This document shows positions 1 through 11,400 of a stretch of DNA of 64,000 bases, piece after piece. The stretch is from assembly GCA_946807835.1 (NCBI GenBank), contig OX327693.1, positions 2,869,501-2,933,500 on the forward strand. The letters are read 5' to 3'. Under the pieces are notes generated by a model. It was not told where the DNA came from and did no database searches. It saw nothing but the letters and a program-made list of their open reading frames with translations. The DNA comes from Ailanthus altissimus. Taxonomy: Eukaryota > Streptophyta > Magnoliopsida > Sapindales > Simaroubaceae. Numbering within the stretch: the stretch's first letter is position 1; the number at the start of each line of letters is the position of its first letter. The position numbers and the translations under genes are program-made.

Positions 1-865
1 GCTTTATAGTTGGTAAACATCGATCTGTTGGGACACATATGGATGCTGCACCCCGAATCTAGTATCCATTTGCCAGCGTACTTTCTTCTTGAGGTTACCA
101 ATTTGTCTACAACTTCAGTATCTTCCTTACTACCGATTGCAGCCCACCCTCATTGGCCTTTTGATTTCGAACAATCCTTCAAAAGTGCCATTCCTTATTA
201 CAAAGGAAACACCTCTTGGATCTCATTCTTGATTGGTTGCTCTTCCTTCCTTGTGCAAGCAATGCTACTCCACTCTCAGACTCGGATCTCTTTGTCAATT
301 CTTTTAAGTTCAAAGATGCCTTGACGTCATTCATTGTTAAAGACTCATTTCCATATGGCAGCGTATCCACAAAGCTCTCATAACTCTTTGGCAACAAACT
401 TAACAGAATAATGGCCTTGTCTTTATCCTCAGTCTTAATGCCCAGTTGCTCAAGACTTATGATGATCTTGTTGAACTCGTCAATGTGAGCTTTCAATTAA
501 GTTCCCTCGTGCATTGTTAGTTCATGTAATTTATTTTTCACATGAAGTTTATTTGCAAGAGACTTCTTCATGTACAATGCCTCGAGTCTTTTTCATAGCC
601 CAAAAGCAGTTTCTTCATCACCAACTTTCCTTAATACTTAGTCGCTTAACGCAAGGAATAAAGTGCAGTGAGCTTTTTTCTGAATCGTGTCTCAATCTTT
701 CTGTTTGGACTTTGAGGTTGTCGCTTCATTGCTAGTTGAGTAGCTGGCTTCCTCTAAAGCTGAGTCTAGTCCTTCCTTCACTAGTAGAGCCCTAACCTTT
801 TTCCTCCAAAGATTGAAGTCATTCATCCTATTGAACTTCTCTATTTCATACTTGATTGTAGCCAT
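1..865 (-). pseudogene. Ty1/copia gag-protease remnant, partial
   Basis: Minus-strand translation from an ATG at 865 (MATIKYEIEKFNRMNDFNLW) gives a copia-type gag (UBN2/gag-polypeptide family): LLSLLPKSYESFVDTLPYG around 370-420, then a degenerate zinc knuckle CFLCNKEWHF near 180-215 in which the usual Gly is Trp and a stop follows. Near 1-70 the frame reads WILDSGCSIHMCPNRSMF, the start of the copia aspartic protease, with the catalytic Asp codon at 57-59. In-frame stops (for example just before LKAHIDEF near 497) show it is dead. It continues beyond the left edge, and its LTR lies immediately upstream at 918-1728. Confidence 0.88.
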
Positions 866-903
866 AGTTTAAATACCACAGGTGTGTATTATCAAGCCTC
901 TAA

Positions 904-914
904 CTCTGATACCA
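904..914 (-). other. Primer-binding site, initiator tRNA-Met type
   Basis: The minus strand reads TGGTATCAGAG, the standard plant copia primer-binding site complementary to the 3' end of initiator tRNA-Met. It lies three bases inside the LTR that begins at 918 and 39 bases before the gag ATG at 865, so it fixes the polarity of the element and the LTR edge. Confidence 0.88.
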
Positions 915-917
915 GTT

Positions 918-1728
918 TGTTGATGGAGGAAATGCCTTTCTCCCTCTTGAGGTTATGTTGAAGCGAAGAACCCAAGATTAAACCTAGAACCCTAACCTCC
1001 TTACGCAGTGGAATAACCTATCAATCAAGTAAACATAACAAGAATCTAAAGCAGAAAACAAAAGAGCACTACATAATCTTACGTGGTTCGACCAATCGCC
1101 TATGTCCACGGTGGATCCAAGGATCCTAGCCTTTCTTATTATAACTCCCTAGAGATTTTACAAGAAAACCCAATATGAAGAACCCTCAAAAGGACCTAAA
1201 TGTTTAGTGAACCCTTATTCTACCACAAACAATGATCACCCAAACAACGGTTCCACCCTAGTGCATACAAGCACTTAGTGTTTACCCAGTTCATCCCCTC
1301 TCTTAGAGTTTCTCTCAATGCTTATTCTGAAATCAAGGGTTTACAAGTGTTTATATAGAGTGTATTTCATGCCTACTAACCCTATTCCTTGTTGGAGTAA
1401 GAGTTCACTTATTTTGGAAGTCCTAAACTTTCCAAAACTAAAAATCCCGAAGAAAAATGAACTTTTGATGCATCTGGTGCCGCGGCGCTCGTCCCTGGAC
1501 GCTGCGGCGCTAGACCATTTGCGCCGCAGAGCTGAGCGCTATACACCTATCTGCGTTTTTTGCTTCCTTCACATCTTTGAGTCCCGTTTCGCTTCCCCCT
1601 TCGTGTCCCACACGTCCTAGACTTCTTCCATACATGTCCCACATATTCTAGACTTCTTGTAACTCTTCCCTTTGGTATTCATCTCAATTCTTGTCCAACC
1701 AAGATTGTTGAATCGCTAATTTTTAACA
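918..1728 (-). mobile_element. Copia 5' LTR (minus orientation)
   Basis: On the plus strand the segment begins TGTTGATGG next to the PBS and ends TTTTTAACA, giving TG...CA ends and a length of about 811 bp. It is the same family as the solo LTR at 60314-61336 in opposite orientation: shared stretches include the outer edge with CAACAATCTTGGTTGGAC, the ACGTGGTTCG segment, the GC-rich gcgccgcag repeats (1478-1545 here) and a TATATA box (minus TATATAAACACTTG near 1350). The flank to the right (1729 on) matches sequence at 27367-27690, so this element inserted into an older repeat. Confidence 0.8.
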
Positions 1729-2384
1729 CATGCAAAAGTCGATTTATAGGAGCTGGTCACTTAAGATCCTATATAATTTCTGCAAAAGTCTTTCAACAAT
1801 CCTCTATTGCTATACTAGTAGATATCTAAACAACGACTTCGGCTTTTCTCCGACAATAGCGAGTTCAACTTAATTTTGTCAGCGATGATGTTATTATTAT
1901 TTTTGTTTTCGTTATTACGGCCATTCTCTAAGGTGTTTGGGGAATTTTAGAATCATAATCTAGGGTCTTGAGTGAGTTTTGGTGAGAAAATTGAGGATAT
2001 GAGGGATTTGGCAACAATATTGAGGGTGATTCAACAATTTAGAAATGATTCAACGATAGGGAGAAAAATGGCCATTCTAAAAGGTGTTCAGGTTTATGGT
2101 GGTAGAGATAGGGTTTTGTGGTCTATGGTATGATATTGGGGAAGTTTCAATAATTTAGAAACAATTCAATAATTCAACAGCTTTAAATTTAAATCAAAAT
2201 GGTGCAGTTGGATTTATATTACTTTTTACAAATTCAAATTCTTTTAAATAAAAAATAATTTTATGATATCATTAAGTCATCGACATTTAATATTTTTTAT
2301 ATCATGGTATCAATGATTTACAAACACTTCATGTTTCTGATATTATAGAATCAGCAATTCATGACATTTGTCTTTACTAATACT
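1729..2384. repeat. Repeat-derived sequence, target of the copia insertion
   Basis: No gene. 1729-2110 is a diverged copy of 27367-27690 (shared GATTTATAGG, CTTAAGATCC, GTGATGATGTTATTATTATT-like stretch). 2240-2350 resembles the inverted-repeat-bearing segments at 12410-12500 and 58500-58620 and leads directly into a gypsy LTR, as the segment near 58620 also does. Confidence 0.6.
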
Positions 2385-3715
2385 AGATAAGGGTTAATTA
2401 AACCCAATATTTTCATCTTTCAAGTTTAATTTTTGTTCGTTGAAATTAAGATTATTCGGCTTTTTATATATTTTATTGTTATATTATAGGTTTAGAGTCA
2501 ATTGAGTAAATATGGATAAAAATCTAAATAAAATAAGGTAAAAACATCACAATTGCTATAGTACCTGGCTCTAACAATGAGCTACAGTGATTACTACAAT
2601 AACTGTGCTATAGTACCAACATCGCAGTGCCTAGAAACAAGCACCATAGCACTAAAGATAGTGTCGAGAATGCCCCAGCATGAAAAATCTAGCGCCACAG
2701 CACTATATAAATAGTACATCGTGGACAGTAAAATTCTAATCTGACTTATATTTTATGTTTTGCCTCAATTTGAAGACTTAAACCTATAAATAGAAGACCA
2801 AAATGCCTAGTTTAAAGAATCAAGAACAGAGAGAAAGAACAATTTTTAGAGGATCAATTAGATTAGATGATTAAAGACTGTAGAAAAATTAGTTTTATCT
2901 CTTCAACTCGTTATCGTTTTAGTTTTTATGATTTTCATGATATTATTCTTCATAAGCTATAAGTTGTAGAACTATTTATTTCACCATGATCTAAGTTTCT
3001 ATTCTAGGGTTACAACTTTGAATTGAATATGTGATTGTATTCAAACACTTTTCTTATTTTTATGAACTAAATAATAAAATTATTCAATTATTCTATACTT
3101 AATGCTTTTTAATTACTTGATCATAAATTAGATTGTTGTGAAAACCCTAATGAACTTGACAAAGGAATTTAGGTGTTAGCCTTATATAATTTGATATATA
3201 ATCATAAGGTAACAATTATGAGTTTCATGTAGAATAGACGTATACTTATATGATATATATGGTACTGATAGATTAGCTCTTAATGAATCTTATTATCAAC
3301 TGATTACCACAGACATATAGGTAATTGTTAGGGTAAGATATAATCACTTGACCATCGACAAGTGCTTGTGATGATATTAAGGATATAGCCAACAATTCAT
3401 ATTGATGGATTAACATAAGAAAAGATTAATCGGTTCAAGTAACATATTAAGAGATAATTGAGATCCTATATTTTTTCTATTGTTGGAGATTATATCTTTT
3501 TATCTTTAGGCTTATTTTATTTGTTTGTTTTCTTTTTGTATATTAGATTACTATATTTTGGTTTTCATTCGTTTGAATAAAGTAAGAAAACACAATTTTA
3601 GTACGTAGCATAACAATAACAATAATAATAATTCTTCTCGGGAACGATACTATACTCACACGTTATTACATCATAAGATAGCATACACTTGTACTTAACT
3701 AAAATTCATACATTA
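2385..3715 (+). mobile_element. Ty3/gypsy LTR A
   Basis: About 1.33 kb, homologous along its length to 5548-6842, 28785-30084 and 58665-59993. Landmarks in order: GGGTTAATTA near the start, GC-rich GCGCCACAGCACT motif followed by a TATAAATA box (2700-2710), the CTTCAACTCGTTATC and TTCTATTCTAGGGTTACAAC blocks, and GGGAACGATAC before the end. A degenerate PBS-like leader (TTTTTAGTGTCATTACTGGAGAA) follows. Edges are approximate because the terminal TG and CA have decayed. Confidence 0.72.
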
Positions 3716-3770
3716 AGTTTTTAGTGTCATTACTGGAGAATTAAGTTTATTAATCTTGTTAATAAAGAGC

Positions 3771-4620
3771 AGCCCCATGAAAGATCTCAAGCATACATGA
3801 TGAGGGGGTACCCATCTCATTACTTGAACAAATTAATCTATTAACAAAACAATTAGATGCCATTGGAGCTAATGCTATGAAGAGTAGACCCATCACATAT
3901 AATTTCTGTGGCCACACCAATTTAAATGGTAAATTCATGGAGATTGTGGACTACATGGAAAATTATTTTGAGCAATAACACAATCCTAATTCCAGCTACT
4001 ACAATCTTAGGTGGATAAATCTTTTGGTATGCCAATACAACATTTGCAGTAGCATAAAGAGGAATTAGGCCTAGAGGAAACGTTCATATAGTATATAAAA
4101 CGGACAAACACCCTTCTCTAGAGCCAAGCAGCCTCTTTAAGGATGTTGAAAAATTAAGTGGGTTAATTGGCCATATATTTGAATAATCATCCACAAGGCT
4201 CCGTGCACAACAATGCCGAGGTAGGTCCAAAAAATGATAGAGAGCAATGCCAAGAAATCACATTAAGAAGTGAACAAGAATTGACAACAACTTTGATAGG
4301 CCAAATGTGACAAAAAAAAAGAGGAGTCGAGTATAGAAGAAAAGGAACCAATGGCACTTCAAAACAAAAACAAACTACTCATTTCATCGCCACATTTCCA
4401 ATAAAGATTTCGAGAAAACAACGTTGTACATCAGTAATTTTCCAACAATACTTTCCAATGTTGAAAGGTTGACATGGTAAATTTTAGAGTAACCATAACT
4501 ATCTCCCAAAGTAAAACCAATTAAGCCCATCAACAACAATCTCATACAAAACTGTGCAAGTTAAAGGAAAAGTATGGCATGGTAAGATATTGGAGAGGTA
4601 TATTGACACTAGCTAATGAT
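3771..4620 (+). pseudogene. Ty3/gypsy gag C-terminal remnant
   Basis: Matches 61880-62760, where the same region translates as the C-terminal part of a plant gypsy gag (PQGSIHNNAEVSPKEDREQC and similar). Here the corresponding NNHPQGSVHNNAEV-like stretch lies near 4180-4230. The N-terminal half of gag is missing: the leader after LTR A runs straight into this segment, so about 1 kb was deleted. Multiple stops and shifts are present; no product is expected. Confidence 0.68.
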
Positions 4621-5547
4621 GTCATCTTTGGACTGATTGAGCATTTTCTAGTCCACTTTTACTATATGTTTATCCGTAATTACCCTATTTTGAGCAAAAG
4701 TACTCATATTTGCTATTTAACCACATTATAAACCTTAAGAATTTAAGCTTATTTATCCTAAATGGCCCATAACACCATAAACCTTATGTTTACTTAGAAA
4801 TATTTGTAAAAAGAAAAATATTGTGGTTGTATAACAAAATGGGATTGAAGTGGAAAGAAATACGTCTTGAAGGTGCATATCAATCTAATTTTGAAGGTAT
4901 ATTCTAAAAAAAAGAAAAAACATTAATGCATAAATACCCCCGACTTAAGTAAAGGAAAAAATTCTTCAAAAAAGAGGGACTGAAAAAAAGATGAGAATAT
5001 CATAAGTTTAAAGGAGGAGCTAAATCAAAAAGAAAAAGATCAAAAGGTTTCTTAGTAAAGTCTAAGTGTTTATAGTATAATTTGAGCTTCATATATATCT
5101 TTATATCCCACCTTAACCCTAGCTTTATGTTATAAATTAAATAACGTCCTAAATAGATCTATAGACATGTGTATTTATATATTAGTGAAGAGTAGAATGA
5201 AAACAAGCTTATGATAGTGTTATTATAAATTAAATTATGTTGAGACATCAATTTATTAAGTAAATTTAAGTTCCATTCGACTTATTACTTGTTTACTGCA
5301 AACACATAAAAGTGATCAATTATAAGGAATATAAAGAACTTGATGAATGGTACTATGAACTATTGAGTGATTATTTATTGATTTTTAAAAAGGCTTGTAT
5401 GATTTCATTAACTTTTAAGAAAAATATTTGATCATCTAATCAACTTAACTTGTTTTAGTTTTGAGTTTTTATTGAATCAATAATAAATTGTAAGTGTTCG
5501 CATTTATTTTACTCGAGGATGAGCAAAGTCTTAAGTTTGGGGATATT
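4621..5547 (+). other. Gypsy 3' internal sequence with polypurine tract
   Basis: Non-coding. It matches 27960-28784 and 30700-31090 and ends with a purine-rich AAGTTTGGGGA at 5532-5543 just before the TGATAGGG start of LTR B, as expected of a polypurine tract and 3' LTR. No reverse transcriptase, RNase H or integrase reading frame was recognised, so the element lacks pol. Confidence 0.6.
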
Positions 5548-6842
5548 TGATAGGGTTAATTAGGTCTAATATTTTTAACTTTCAAAATTAATATTTGTTC
5601 GTTAAAATTAAGATTATTTAGCTTTTTATATATATTTTATTATTATTCTATAAACTTAGAATCAATAGAGTAGATAAGGATGAAAATCCAAAGAAAATAA
5701 GGCAAAAACATCAAATTTGCAACAGTTTCCTGCTACAATGATACTATAGTAATTGTGCTATAATACCAGTCGTTGTAGCATCGTGGCCTTTAAGACAATG
5801 TGTAATACGCCTTGGTGCTCAAAATCTACCGCCGCAATGCTGTATAAATAGTAACATATGAATAGCAACACATGAACGTCGTATGAATAGTAAAGTCCTA
5901 ATTTGAATTATGCTTGGTTTCTTACTTTAAGTTGAAGACATAAACCCATAAATAGAAGACCAAAATCCTATTCTGAAAATCAAGAAGAGAGAGAAAGACC
6001 AAGGTTTGGAGGATCAAGAACACTAGAAGATTGAAGACTCCATAAAACTTAGTTTTATCTCTTCAACTTTTTATCTTTTTAGTTTTTTAATATTTTCATG
6101 ATGTTATTCTCTATAAGCTTTAGAACTCTTTATTTTACCATGACCTAAGTTTCTATTATAGGGTTACAACATTGAACTCTAAATGTGATTAAATTCAAAT
6201 TGTTTTCTTATTTTTGCAAACTCAAAAATAGAATTATTCAATTATTCTATACTTCATTTTTTATAATTACTTTATCACTAATTAGATTGTTGTGAGAACC
6301 CTATTAAACTTGATAAAGGAATTTAGGTGTTAGACTTGAATAATTTGATATATGATTATAAGATAACAACAATGACTTTTTATATGGGATATACGTATAC
6401 CTACATAGTTTATATGGTATTAATAAATCTTATTCTCATCTGATTACCATATACATATAAGTTATTGTTATGGTGAGATATAGTAACTTGATCATCAACA
6501 AATGCTTATGATGATATAAGGGATCTAGCCAATAATTCATAATGAGGGATTAACTTAAGAAAATATTAATTGGTTCAAGTAACATATCGAGGAATAATTA
6601 TGATCCTGGGTTTTCTCTATTATTTGTGATTACATATTCTCATCTTTGTCTTGTCTTAATTGCTAGTTTTCTTTTTATTAGATTAGATTATTAAATTTTG
6701 ATTTTCATTCATAAGTAAGAAGACACAATTTTAATACTTATCATAACAATAACAATAATTCATTGTAAGAACGATACTCTACTCACTCTTTATTACTTGA
6801 AACGATAGTGTGAATTTACACTTAGTTAGAAATCGCACTTCA
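5548..6842 (+). mobile_element. Ty3/gypsy LTR B
   Basis: Begins TGATAGGGTTAATTAGG and ends CGCACTTCA, 1295 bp. A decayed primer-binding site follows (TAGCACCGTTATCAGG, compare the TGGCGCCGTTGCCGGGG found in plant Athila/Tat-type elements). Internal order of motifs is the same as LTR A, but the two differ at many positions, so they are old. With the polypurine tract to its left and PBS plus gag to its right, this LTR serves as the 3' LTR of one unit and the 5' LTR of the next. Confidence 0.78.
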
Positions 6843-7700
6843 AGTTTTTAGCACCGTTATCAGGAAATTAATTTTATTGCTCTTGTTAATATTAATACTA
6901 ATTTATCTTACTTTTGCTTCCAACTTTTTATTTGTTTTATTATTTTTGTTTTTGTACCGTTGCTTTTCAATTCCTTTTGTTTTTGTCCCTTTTTTTTTTG
7001 CTTAGGTTACCATTCAAATTTATATAATGGTTAATTTATTTCAAATTCAGTAGCAAGCAACAGATCATAAACCTTTGAGAGATTATTCAATCCTAATGAT
7101 TAGTAGTATTCAACCCACTATATACCCACCAACCATGATTAATGCCAATTACTTTGAAATTCAACGAGGAAAAATCCAAATGTTGAAAGACCTAGTTCAA
7201 TTCAGTGAACATCTATGTGATGATCCAAATGAATATATCATAAATTTTCTAAAGGCTTATGATTTGTTCAAATAAGATGAAGTCTCAGATGTTACAGTAC
7301 GATTGCGACTATTTTCTTTTTCACTTCGAGACAAGGCAAAGAGTTGGTTGATATCAATATCATCAAGATCAAATTCAACATTAGATGACTTAGCCCAAAA
7401 ATTCTTAACCAAATTTTTTCCACCGCCTAAGTCAGTAAAGATGAGGAATGATATCACTTCTTTTATACAATATGATTTAGAAACACTTTATGAAACATGA
7501 GAGTGGTACAATAATATACTGAGGAGATGTCTGCATCATGGGATTCCAAAGTGGTTACTTCTACAGGCATTTTATAATGGCTTGATAGGATAGTTGAGGA
7601 CTATAATAGATGCCGCAGTAAATAGTGCATTGATGAACAAATCCACACTTGAAACCTTTAACCTACTTTAGGAGATGACATCCAATATTTAATTGATCAC
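6843..7700 (+). pseudogene. Ty3/gypsy gag (Retrotrans_gag) pseudogene
   Basis: From an ATG at 7027 one continuous frame runs to about 7690 with no frameshift that I can see. It holds the plant gypsy gag core: FFEIQ-like start, DPNEYIINFLKAYDLFK, RLRLFSFSLRDKAKSWL, LDDLAQKFLTKFFPPPK, RNDITSF, then HHGIPKWLLLQAFYNGLI and TIIDAAVNSALMNK. The frame is broken only by stop codons (near 7051, 7273, 7498, 7590, 7669). Family knowledge places this gag with the Athila/Tat group. Pol is absent: unrelated copia sequence starts at about 7700. Confidence 0.87.
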
Positions 7701-9340
7701 TCTTTATTACTTGATATGATCATTAGCTAGAAATTATACATCAAAACCATTTTAAAAAATGTCAATAGTATGGTGTCGGTGAAATCATTTTTGTAGTAGT
7801 GTATGTTGTCTTCCCATTGGTCTTTAACTTAAAACCACCCTTAATTGTGATCTTTAATCATCAATCTCTACAAATTCTCATTGATTTAAAATCACTAAAA
7901 TGCTTTCAAGAATGCATCCATTCCACATCACACGTTCAATTACACAACCCTTGATTTTAGTTAAGTCTTTTTATAGATTTAGCTTCATTAAGAACAATAA
8001 ATAAGCATGTTCCTCCACGTAGGTTCTTCAAAGTTGTCTTTATATCTATTTACTATAGATGTAAATTAAGATCTACAAACATAACTAATAAAATTCTAAT
8101 AGATGTATACTTGATTACTAGTGAGAATACTTTATGAAAGTTTATCCCCTCATGCTGAGTGAAACCTTATACTACTAGTCTACCTTATAGGCTCCACGCC
8201 CATTATCCCCTCCTTAATCTTGTAAACCTATTTGCACCTAACTAATTTCTTATTTTGAGGCCTCTTTACTAAATCTCAAGTATTGTTATTGAGAAGAGAA
8301 CTAATCTCTTCCTCCACAGCTTATTGCCATTTCTCATTATTCTCACTCTTTAAAGCCTCTCATACATCTTAGGCTTATCAAACTTAAGAGTGAAAGAAAA
8401 ATTAAAGGCATGACCAATTAAGTCTATTTTAATATACTTTATTGATGGATTTATCATTTTTTTAGCCTATCTCTGGATAGCTGATAATCTTCAAGTTTTA
8501 TCTCAAGAGTCTTAGTCTGACTTTAGGTTGACTTCAAGGAACTACCTAGTGTCTTTTGTTTTTCAATTTCAAGGGTTAACTTACTGAAGTGTTGATCTAG
8601 AGAGCATCTTAGATCTTCCTTAAATTTTACTTTAACTTTAACTGTTTTTAGTGCTGAAACTACCTTAGGCGCAGGCTTTTTTTTCACTTCTTCTTAAGGA
8701 TTATCGAAGGTCAGATCTCTACTTATAATACTTCTTGATGGCTTTAACTATTTTCACTATACCTTGTATCCTTTTACACATTTGAGATATCTTATGAATA
8801 TTCTCTTCAAGGCTTTAGGTTCCAACTTGCCCTGCTTTATATGTACAAAAGCTGGGCAACTAAATATCCTAAGTTAATCATACTTAAAAGGGTTATCGGA
8901 CCACTTCTCTTTTTCTATAGTCTTGAACTCTATCACTAAAGAATGACTTTTATTCTACCTATAAAAGTTTTTACGTTGTCAAAGCTATTCTCATAAGCCA
9001 GAGTAGCATCTACCTCTTTCTTCTTATCTTTAGTTTTTTCTTTAGAAAATTATTTGTGAAGTGCCCCTCTTTCTTGTTGCAATAACATTTCTTAAGATAG
9101 CCCATAGACTTTGATCTCGAGCCTTTCTTTAACTTTTTCTTTCTTTAAACAAACCTTCATCTTACAGATAACCCATTTACATTGTCCTCTATCGTTTTTC
9201 TTGATTGCTTTTAGTTTAACGACGATTTCACATCCTTAATAGTTAAACTCTCTTTGCCATAGTGAAATGTATTAGTAAAGTGCTTATAACTATGGGAAGG
9301 AAACTCAACAGGATGACCACTTTGTCTTCATCATCTATCT
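7701..9340 (-). pseudogene. Ty1/copia gag-RT remnant, internally deleted
   Basis: Minus strand, read from 9340 downwards: DEDKVVILLSFLP (gag, about 9290-9335), zinc knuckle-like CYCNKKEGHF (about 9070-9100), then after only about 700 bp the N-terminal part of copia reverse transcriptase: NEKWQ*AVEEEISSLLNNNT, DLVKRPQNKKLVRCK and VYKIKEG (about 8220-8345). Normal spacing would include protease and integrase, so these were deleted. Stops are frequent. The right end meets module M1 near 9345. Confidence 0.8.
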
Positions 9341-9577
9341 TAACATTGAATTTTAGAGCCATATAGATCCATCATTATCCACAGGAGAGAATGACTATAT
9401 ACTTTAGAATAATGCTCTCTAACATGTCTCTATTATGCTTCAGGCCAGATTTCTTACTCTTTATATATATATATATATATATTTGATTTTGTATTTTGCT
9501 AGTTGATAATTTCTATCTTACAAGTATTTAACAATATATATTGTTATATATGGTTGAATTTAAGTCTTTGACTAACC

Positions 9578-9697
9578 TTGGAAAATTGTATTTCGTCATC
9601 GTGTTCCTTAGCATGCATTATTGCATTTGTTGTCTTTCTCTTAACCTTATGTGCTTTACTTGAATTCGAGTCTTTGACTTACCATGGAAAATTATAG
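9578..9697 (+). pseudogene. Short hydrophobic peptide frame, start codon lost
   Basis: A 39-codon frame beginning TTG-GAA-AAT-TGT (the paralogue at 31678 has ATG) reads LENCISSSCSLACIIAFVV then FLLTLCALLEFES and ends HGKL before a TAG. The hydrophobic core followed by small residues looks like a secretory signal peptide, but this is inference. The family is not recognised. The left breakpoint of the duplication (9691) lies at its last codons. Confidence 0.35.
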
Positions 9698-10497
9698 CTA
9701 TATATGTTAGTACTTTGTTATTTCACGCTAAAACTTTAAACTTACTCAAGAAAATGACTAGTATTACAAATTTAAGGTTTCCTATTATATTATTAAAAAC
9801 AATATTCAAATCTCTTGAAAAATATTCTAGTTAGTAAAAGGAAATCTATTCAGTCAGTTTTGATATCTCCTAATAGTGATGTTAGATGTCGATATCAATT
9901 TGCTCACATTAGACTTAAATAAACGAATGAATTTGATTATCACTTGTAGGTAGTAATTTTTAAGTAAATTTTATAGAGAAGTAGATGCTTCTTAATATGA
10001 TGTAGAAAAATATTTATAAGAAAGCTTCTAGGAAAATAACAGGTAAAACTTATGTGTAACAAAAATAATAATAATAATAAAGCCAAAAACACCATTATCA
10101 TCTTATTCTTTTTTTAATTTATTTATAGCACTTTCTCATTGGTGGTTTTTAAATTTACTCAATTCTTTCTTTTAGAGGTGCAATTAGTAATATATGATAT
10201 CATTTTTAAAAAATTAAGCTGAGAGAAGTGGAATATATCAAAAAATTAAACAAAGAAAAGGAGGGATTGATGGCTAGCTAGTTTAGTTGGAAATATAAAG
10301 TAAATTTTCCCTTCTAAATATATAGTAAATGCTTTCAGAAAATCAATGATAAAATCTATGATTATGCATGGGTTCATAAAAATTATTTACTTATAGAAAA
10401 TGAATTTACAAGTTGAGGTCAAAATGAAGAGAAATGGATTAAGAGTTAACTAATTAATGAGACAACAAATGATAATAACTTAAGTCTTTTTTACCAC

Positions 10498-10505
10498 TAT
10501 ATAAA
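10498..10505 (+). promoter_or_regulatory. TATA box, module M1 segment A
   Basis: TATATAAA (10498-10505) in the context ACCACTATATAAAGGGTG, about 120 bp upstream of the ATG at 10626. The same box is kept in the paralogous segments near 31264 (ATTATATAAAAT), 32578 and 55976, and in copy 2 near 33930. A real transcription start is inferred, not shown. Confidence 0.5.
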
Positions 10506-10625
10506 GGGTGCTAATCCTTCATTAGAATGAGTATATGTGAAAATAATTAAGACAAAAGAAAACAGAGAAGTAATCAATCTTTTAAATCTTATGTTCTATA
10601 TATAGAGTTTTTACCAATTACAACA

Positions 10626-10700
10626 ATGGATAATTTATATTATCTTTTGGTAATCGTACTCACCGAGGAGGGTGACTATAAACAAAGGATTGAATCTTGA
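10626..10700 (+). CDS. Short ORF of unknown family, 24 aa
   Basis: ATG in a favourable context (ACAACAATGG) below a TATA box; the product starts MDNLYYLLVIVLTEEGDY and ends QRIES. Paralogues at 32707 (20 aa) and 56104 keep the frame and the stop although one stretch is shorter by a multiple of three; those near 20698 and 31403 keep the frame but have ATA in place of ATG. No known domain is recognised. It could be a micropeptide, an upstream ORF, or the first exon of a lost gene. Confidence 0.3.
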   Translation: MDNLYYLLVIVLTEEGDYKQRIES

Positions 10701-11400
10701 AGCCATACAAATCTGTCACTACTCGCACGAGAGAAACACTATATTCTTTAGGGCAGTGCTATTTAATGTCTCTTTTATGCTTAAGGCCAAATTTCTTACT
10801 CTCTCTATATATTTTATTTTGCATTTTACTTGGTCATAATTTATATCTTACAAATATTTAATAATATATATTTCAATATGCAGTTGAATAATATATAAAA
10901 TAAATATACCCAACAATATATATTTTGGGATTTAATTTAATATTTAACAATATGAATGAGCATTAGAATTTTAGTTTTAAAATATATAATATTAAATTCT
11001 AAAACATTATAAATATTCTCTCTTTTTTTCTAATTTCCGTTTCCTTTAATCCGCAAAAGCAATCACGAAAGATAATTACTCAATTGAATAATATACAATT
11101 TAATATTTATGTGCTTTTGTTTAAATGAGTTTTTTTTTAAATTTCAGTCATTTTTGCAACACGTGCTTTTGCTTTTACTATTATCAAATTTTTCTTTGCT
11201 TTTATTATTGATTGATCATCTCAAATTTCTATTTCTTTCACAAAAAGAAAAAGTACATTTGAACCCTATCTCTTCATCAATGTGTTCCTTCACATGCAAT
11301 ACTGCATGTGTTGTCTTCACTTAGGCCTTATATACTTCACTTGAATTTAACTTACTGTGGAAACAAATTTTATACATAAAAAATTACTTTGTTACTTTAA

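Larger units (their letters stand above)
9345..11400 (+). repeat. Local module M1 (segments B, C, A, B, D)
   Basis: AT-rich sequence recurring as M2, M3 and M4 (and their duplicates). Order here: tail of segment A (TTTAGAGCCATATAGATCC), B (TTGATTTTGTATTTTGCTAG), C with a hydrophobic short frame and CTCTTGAAAAATATTCTAG, then A with a TATA box and short ORF (10340-10800), B again, and D after a TTTCAG acceptor-like site (about 11140-11400). It aligns with 54840-57470 in the same order. The left end of the 23.4-kb duplication (9691) falls inside segment C. A (TA)n run sits near 9461-9481. Confidence 0.7.

Noticed and set aside
9461..9481. Direct-repeat arrays considered as CRISPR-like
   Set aside because: They are TA dinucleotide runs and degenerate minisatellites; there are no regular spacers or cas genes, and the DNA is from a plant nucleus.
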